From Deinococcus arboris (lineage in GTDB: Bacteria; Deinococcota; Deinococci; Deinococcales; Deinococcaceae), in contig NZ_WQLB01000047.1 of assembly GCF_009755355.1 (NCBI RefSeq), positions 1-21,759 on the forward strand: a stretch of DNA of 21,759 nt, in the 5' to 3' direction. The notes under the pieces were generated by a model. That model saw only the letters and a program-made list of their open reading frames with translations. It did no database searches and had not been told where the DNA came from. Each line of letters begins with the position of its first letter. Within the stretch, counting starts at the first letter, position 1. Positions 18,621-21,759 of this stretch are shown in pieces. A program made the position numbers and the translations under genes.

Positions 18621-19712
18621 GTGCGCGTGGTGCTGAAACTGGGAACAAGTGTGCTGACTGCCGGAACAGACCGCCTGCACCGGCCGCGTCTGGTGGACCT
18701 GATGCGGGGGCTCTCGGCGGTGCGCCAGGCTGGCCACGAGGCGGTGCTGGTGACCAGTGGCGCCGTCCTGGCCGGTTGGGAAGCCCTGGGGTTTCCGCCG
18801 CGCGACCGTACTCTGGCCGAAAAGCAGCTGCTGGCCGCTGTGGGCCAGGGCCGCTTGATGCACGCCTACGCCCAGCTGGCCGACCTGTACAGCGTGCCGG
18901 TGGCGCAGGTGCTGCTGACCGCCGACGATTTCCGGGACCGCACCCGGTACTTAAACGCCCGAACCACCCTGAACGCCTGCCTAGCACGCGGCGTGATGCC
19001 CGTTATCAACGAGAACGACGCTGTGGCCCTGGAGCAGCTGAAGGTGGGCGACAACGACACGCTCTCGGCGTTCGTGGCCAATCTGGTCGAGGCCGACCTG
19101 CTGGTCATCCTGACCGACGCGCCGGGGCTGTACACCGCCGACCCGCGCACCCACCCGGACGCGACCTTTATTCCGGTCGTGGAGCGCGTCACCCCCGAGG
19201 TCTGGGCGCAGGCGGGCGGGGCCGGGTCCCACCGGGGCACCGGCGGCATGCACACCAAGATTCAGGCCGCTGAGGTGGCCACCCGTGCGGGCACGCCCGT
19301 CGTGATTGCCCCCGGCGACGCCCCGGACGCCCTGAGCCGCATCGTGGCCGGGGAGGCGCTGGGCACACGCTTTCTGGCCCACACCTCGCGGCTGGAGGCG
19401 CGCAAACGCTGGATTCTGGCTGAGGTCGCCTCAGGCAGTCTGAGGCTGGATGCAGGCGCTGCCCAGGCGGTACGCGAACGCGGCGCCAGCCTGCTGCCCG
19501 CTGGCATTACGGCTGTCGAGGGCCGCTTTGCGCGCGGCCACACGGTCCGGGTGTTGGGACCAGACGGCGCCGACCTGGCCCGCGGCCTGAGCCGCTACAG
19601 TTCGGGCGACCTGACCCGCATTCAGGGCCGGCACTCACGCGACGTGGAAGGGCTGCTGGGCTTTACCTACGGCCCCGAAGCGATTCACCGGGATGATCTG
19701 GTGCGGTTGTAG
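18621..19712 (+). CDS. proB: Glutamate 5-kinase
   Basis: A 363-residue enzyme catalysing the first step of proline synthesis, phosphorylation of glutamate to glutamyl 5-phosphate. Residues 1-250 form the amino-acid kinase domain: KLGTSVLT at the start, LVTSGAVLAGWEALG, VINENDAV, GDNDTLSAFVANLV, LTDAPGLYTADPR and GGMHTKIQAAEVATRAG. Residues about 275-355 form the C-terminal PUA domain (GSLRLDAGAAQAV, RGHTVRVLGPDGADLARGLSRYSS). The start is GTG, giving MRVVLKLGTS; the only nearby ATG (18610) is out of frame. The usual partner proA is not next to it. The gene is divergent from the secreted orphan and shares its control region. Confidence 0.96.
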   Translation: MRVVLKLGTSVLTAGTDRLHRPRLVDLMRGLSAVRQAGHEAVLVTSGAVLAGWEALGFPPRDRTLAEKQLLAAVGQGRLMHAYAQLADLYSVPVAQVLLTADDFRDRTRYLNARTTLNACLARGVMPVINENDAVALEQLKVGDNDTLSAFVANLVEADLLVILTDAPGLYTADPRTHPDATFIPVVERVTPEVWAQAGGAGSHRGTGGMHTKIQAAEVATRAGTPVVIAPGDAPDALSRIVAGEALGTRFLAHTSRLEARKRWILAEVASGSLRLDAGAAQAVRERGASLLPAGITAVEGRFARGHTVRVLGPDGADLARGLSRYSSGDLTRIQGRHSRDVEGLLGFTYGPEAIHRDDLVRL

Positions 19713-20067
19713 GGGAGAGGCTGTTTGGGAATGGACAGTGGCACCTGGAGTGGTTGAGAGGTGTCACCCTGAACCGCTCTGTGACGGACGAAGGGCGTGA
19801 CCTCAACAGACAGCGGCAGAAATGGAATCGGGGGGATGTGTTGACCCTCTCAATGGAACTGGCAGCCGCTGTGAGGCCGGTTGGGTAGAGGAGTCTGCCG
19901 GCGCCGGGGCCTCCTGTCATTTGCGCGTTGGGAAGCTTTCCAGCTGCGTTGAAATTATCGAATCAGCAGAGACTGGGGAGCCTCCAGGCTCTAACCGTTA
20001 AGCATCTTCGGCTCCAGTGTGCGGCGCACCGCCTTCCAAGTGACTGGGCCAGAGTCGCCGGCAGCGG
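19713..20067. other. Intergenic gap without a recognised gene
   Basis: These 355 bases hold no gene I can support. A minus-strand frame of 85 codons (19920-19663) overlaps the end of proB and has no good start context. The part 19720-19870 is less GC-rich and has short repeats of GTGAC (19756-19803). GAGCC/GGCTC (19978-19982, 19987-19991) form a small hairpin followed by the palindrome TAACCGTTA, without a T-tract. No clear terminator for proB is visible. Confidence 0.5.
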
Positions 20068-20853
20068 ATGTATCCCCGCGACCCTTCTCTGCGCCCCTCT
20101 ATACTGCCGGGCGTGCTGGCGCTGCTCGCTTCGACGATCACTCTGACGGACCCGGCGGGGGACGCGCGCGGCGACGGCGGCTATGTGCTGCCCACCCGCC
20201 CCGCCATCAGCGCTGAGATGCTGGACCTGCGCGCGTTTAGCGCCCAGCCGCAGGGCGAGGGCATGCGTTTTACCGTCAGCTTTAGCCAGCTGGGTAATCC
20301 CTGGAATGCGCCGTCGGGGTACAGCGCGGGCGTGACCGATATTTTTGTCAAGGGCGCGCTGGGCGGGCAGCAGGTGCTGGGCGAGACCGGGCTGCGGGTG
20401 CGCGGTCAGGGCGGCTGGGCCTATCACCTCCGCGTGACTGGCGGCGGCGCCACATTGGTGCAGGCCGATAGTCAGGGCACGCTGACCACGCTGGCTGCCC
20501 CTGGCGTTCAGGTCTCAGGCACCAGCCTGGTGATTGACGCAGCGGTGCCGGGCGGGACCTACGGCTACTGGGTCACCAACAGCGTCTACACGCCCCTGTC
20601 GCCGGGCGGCGTCCTAAAACCTGGCACCGCCGCTGGCCCCACCCTGTTGCAGGCGGGGCGGGCCGGCGCCCCGACCCCGGTGGACGTCCTGGCCCCCAGC
20701 AGTGACACCCTGGCCTTTACGAGCGGCACCCTGGCGCCTGTGGGCGAAACCCGTGACTGGGTGAGTCTGACCCTCATGGCCCTGGGCGCAGCGGGCCTGC
20801 TGCTGACGGTGGTGGCCACGGTTATGGTGTGGCGGCGGTTGGCAGGCCGGTGA
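20068..20853 (+). CDS. Membrane-anchored protein with a Glucodextran_C-like domain
   Basis: A 261-residue exported protein. After an N-terminal hydrophobic segment ([12 protein letters not shown]) the sequence [21 protein letters not shown], then [19 protein letters not shown], resembles the C-terminal module of glucodextranase-type proteins, often a sugar-binding or surface domain. Residues about 229-256 form one membrane helix ([24 protein letters not shown]) ending in RRLAGR, so the domain should sit outside with a short cytoplasmic tail. The start is uncertain: ATG 20068 has no ribosome binding site, while TATACT (20100-20105) lies 7 bases before an in-frame GTG (20113), which suggests a leaderless shorter form. 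The earlier start keeps charged residues before the hydrophobic stretch. Its stop overlaps the next gene. Confidence 0.75.
   Translation: MYPRDPSLRPSILPGVLALLASTITLTDPAGDARGDGGYVLPTRPAISAEMLDLRAFSAQPQGEGMRFTVSFSQLGNPWNAPSGYSAGVTDIFVKGALGGQQVLGETGLRVRGQGGWAYHLRVTGGGATLVQADSQGTLTTLAAPGVQVSGTSLVIDAAVPGGTYGYWVTNSVYTPLSPGGVLKPGTAAGPTLLQAGRAGAPTPVDVLAPSSDTLAFTSGTLAPVGETRDWVSLTLMALGAAGLLLTVVATVMVWRRLAGR
20100..20105 (+). promoter_or_regulatory. -10 box inside the annotated 5' end of the Glucodextran_C-like gene
   Basis: TATACT, 7 bases before the in-frame GTG at 20113. It matches the leaderless pattern seen elsewhere in the window and argues for a start 15 codons later than the ATG. No good -35 box is visible. 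Confidence 0.45.
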
Positions 20854-21722
20854 CGCGCCTGCCCGCGCCCCTGCTGATTCTGGCTGCGGCGGTGCTCTGG
20901 GGCCTGCTAGGAATTCTGGGCAAGCAGGCGCAGGCGGGCGGCGTGGGGCCGCTGGAGGTGGCGTTCTGGCGCGCCCTGCTGGCTGGTGGGCTGTTTACCC
21001 TGCACGCCGGCTTGACCGGCGCGCGCTGGCCGCGTGGCCGTGACCTGCTGGTCACCGTCGGCTTTGGGGTGGCGGGGGTCAGCGTGTTTTACGGCGCCTA
21101 TCAGCTGGCGGTGCAGGCGGGCGGGGCCAGCCTGGCCAGCGTGCTGCTGTACACCGCGCCTGCCTTTGTGGCGCTGATGGGCTGGGCTTTGTTGCGCGAG
21201 CGCCTGGGTCGCCGGGAGTTGGGCGCCGTGGCCCTGACCCTGGGGGGCATTGCCCTCATCAGCCTGGGTGGTGGCCAGGGCGTCACGGTCAGCGGCCCGG
21301 CCCTGGCCTGGGGCCTCCTGGCCGGCTTCACTTACAGCCTGTATTACCTGTATGGCAAGGCGTTTTTTACCCGGTACGAGCCGGCCGCGCTGCTGGCGGT
21401 GGCCTTGCTGGTGGGCGCCGCAGGCCTGCTGCTCTTCGTGGACTTTACGGCCAAGACAGTCCCCGTGTGGGCCAGCCTGGGCGGCATGGCGGTGTTCTGC
21501 ACCTACCTGGCTTACCTGGCGTATAGCGCAGGCCTGCGGTCACTGCCGGCCACCCGTGCCAGCGTGATTGCCAGCCTGGAGCCGGTGGTGGCTGCTGGGC
21601 TGGCTGCCCTGCTGTTCGGCGAACGCCTAGCGGCCCTGGCCCTGCTGGGCGCGGCGCTGGTGATAGGGGCGGCCCTGCTCCTCAGCATCAACCCAGACGA
21701 AGCGCATCCCAGCGCGGAGTGA
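20850..21722 (+). CDS. EamA/DMT-family transporter
   Basis: A 290-residue integral membrane protein of the drug/metabolite transporter superfamily. Ten membrane helices can be drawn, arranged as two EamA repeats; the first repeat begins [18 protein letters not shown] and the second [22 protein letters not shown]. The conserved [25 protein letters not shown] near the C-terminus is a family hallmark. These carriers export amino acids or other small metabolites; the substrate is unknown. The GTG at 20850 overlaps the previous stop as GTGA, so the two genes are translationally coupled. An in-frame GTG at 20829 would add 7 residues. A terminator follows. Confidence 0.9.
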   Translation: MTRLPAPLLILAAAVLWGLLGILGKQAQAGGVGPLEVAFWRALLAGGLFTLHAGLTGARWPRGRDLLVTVGFGVAGVSVFYGAYQLAVQAGGASLASVLLYTAPAFVALMGWALLRERLGRRELGAVALTLGGIALISLGGGQGVTVSGPALAWGLLAGFTYSLYYLYGKAFFTRYEPAALLAVALLVGAAGLLLFVDFTAKTVPVWASLGGMAVFCTYLAYLAYSAGLRSLPATRASVIASLEPVVAAGLAALLFGERLAALALLGAALVIGAALLLSINPDEAHPSAE

Positions 21723-21726
21723 GAGA

Positions 21727-21753
21727 GGGGCCGACGGGGAAGAGCCCCTTTTC
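21727..21753 (+). terminator. Probable rho-independent terminator
   Basis: GGGGC (21727-21731) / GCCCC (21744-21748), or the tighter GGGG/CCCC hairpin inside it, followed by TTTTC. It lies 5 bases after the transporter stop codon. Confidence 0.6.
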
Positions 21754-21759
21754 TGTTTA

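Noticed and set aside
17797..18987. Longer start for the secreted orphan
   Set aside because: The extension is antisense to proB and would hide the signal peptide.

Overview
The window reads as a chromosomal segment of a Deinococcus species. Supporting signs are the high GC content, a phytoene synthase/phytoene desaturase pair of the kind used for deinoxanthin, and several genes whose start codon lies 6-7 bases after a TANNNT -10 box, the leaderless arrangement well known in Deinococcus. A Fur-family regulator lies close to the carotenoid genes. In D. radiodurans crtI, crtB and the Mn-responsive Fur homologue are, as I recall, also near neighbours (DR0861, DR0862, DR0865); this needs checking.

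Layout. Positions 1-678 (minus) hold two tandem, overlapping P-loop kinase-like genes, the second cut by the window edge. Positions 679-1007 are non-coding and carry a nested inverted-repeat element. At 1008-2363 an OsmC peroxiredoxin and an alpha/beta hydrolase are divergent. At 2653-3447 lies an astacin-type lipoprotein protease, preceded by a hairpin-rich gap and followed by a strong terminator. Positions 3580-7122 (minus) carry a methyltransferase, crtB and crtI. Positions 7192-8591 hold a coupled pair of envelope proteins resembling the YqjE/YqjD type. A Fur-family regulator (8670-9068) converges on a small secreted orphan, the two stop codons sharing one CTAG. At 9800-11851 (minus) lies a large lipoprotein metalloprotease.

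The best regulated unit is at 11989-14686: promoter, S-box (SAM-I) riboswitch with terminator, metY and metX. MetX activates homoserine and MetY sulfhydrylates it, giving homocysteine for methionine; the riboswitch should shut this off when SAM is plentiful. Next come folD and a GT4 glycosyltransferase in a coupled minus-strand pair, divergent from a TetR regulator. A secreted orphan (17797-18522) is divergent from proB, with a Fur-like direct repeat between them. The window ends with a membrane-anchored Glucodextran_C-type protein coupled to an EamA transporter.

I see no CRISPR array, tRNA or rRNA gene, prophage, intact insertion sequence or recognisable defence system. The region looks like core chromosome. 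The most interesting items are regulatory or small-scale: the nested inverted repeat at 790-878, the Fur-like repeat at 18536-18553, the FolD with two changed catalytic residues, the metalloprotease with a changed metzincin motif, and the leaderless promoter set. All calls come from reading the sequence by eye; no alignments or database searches were run.
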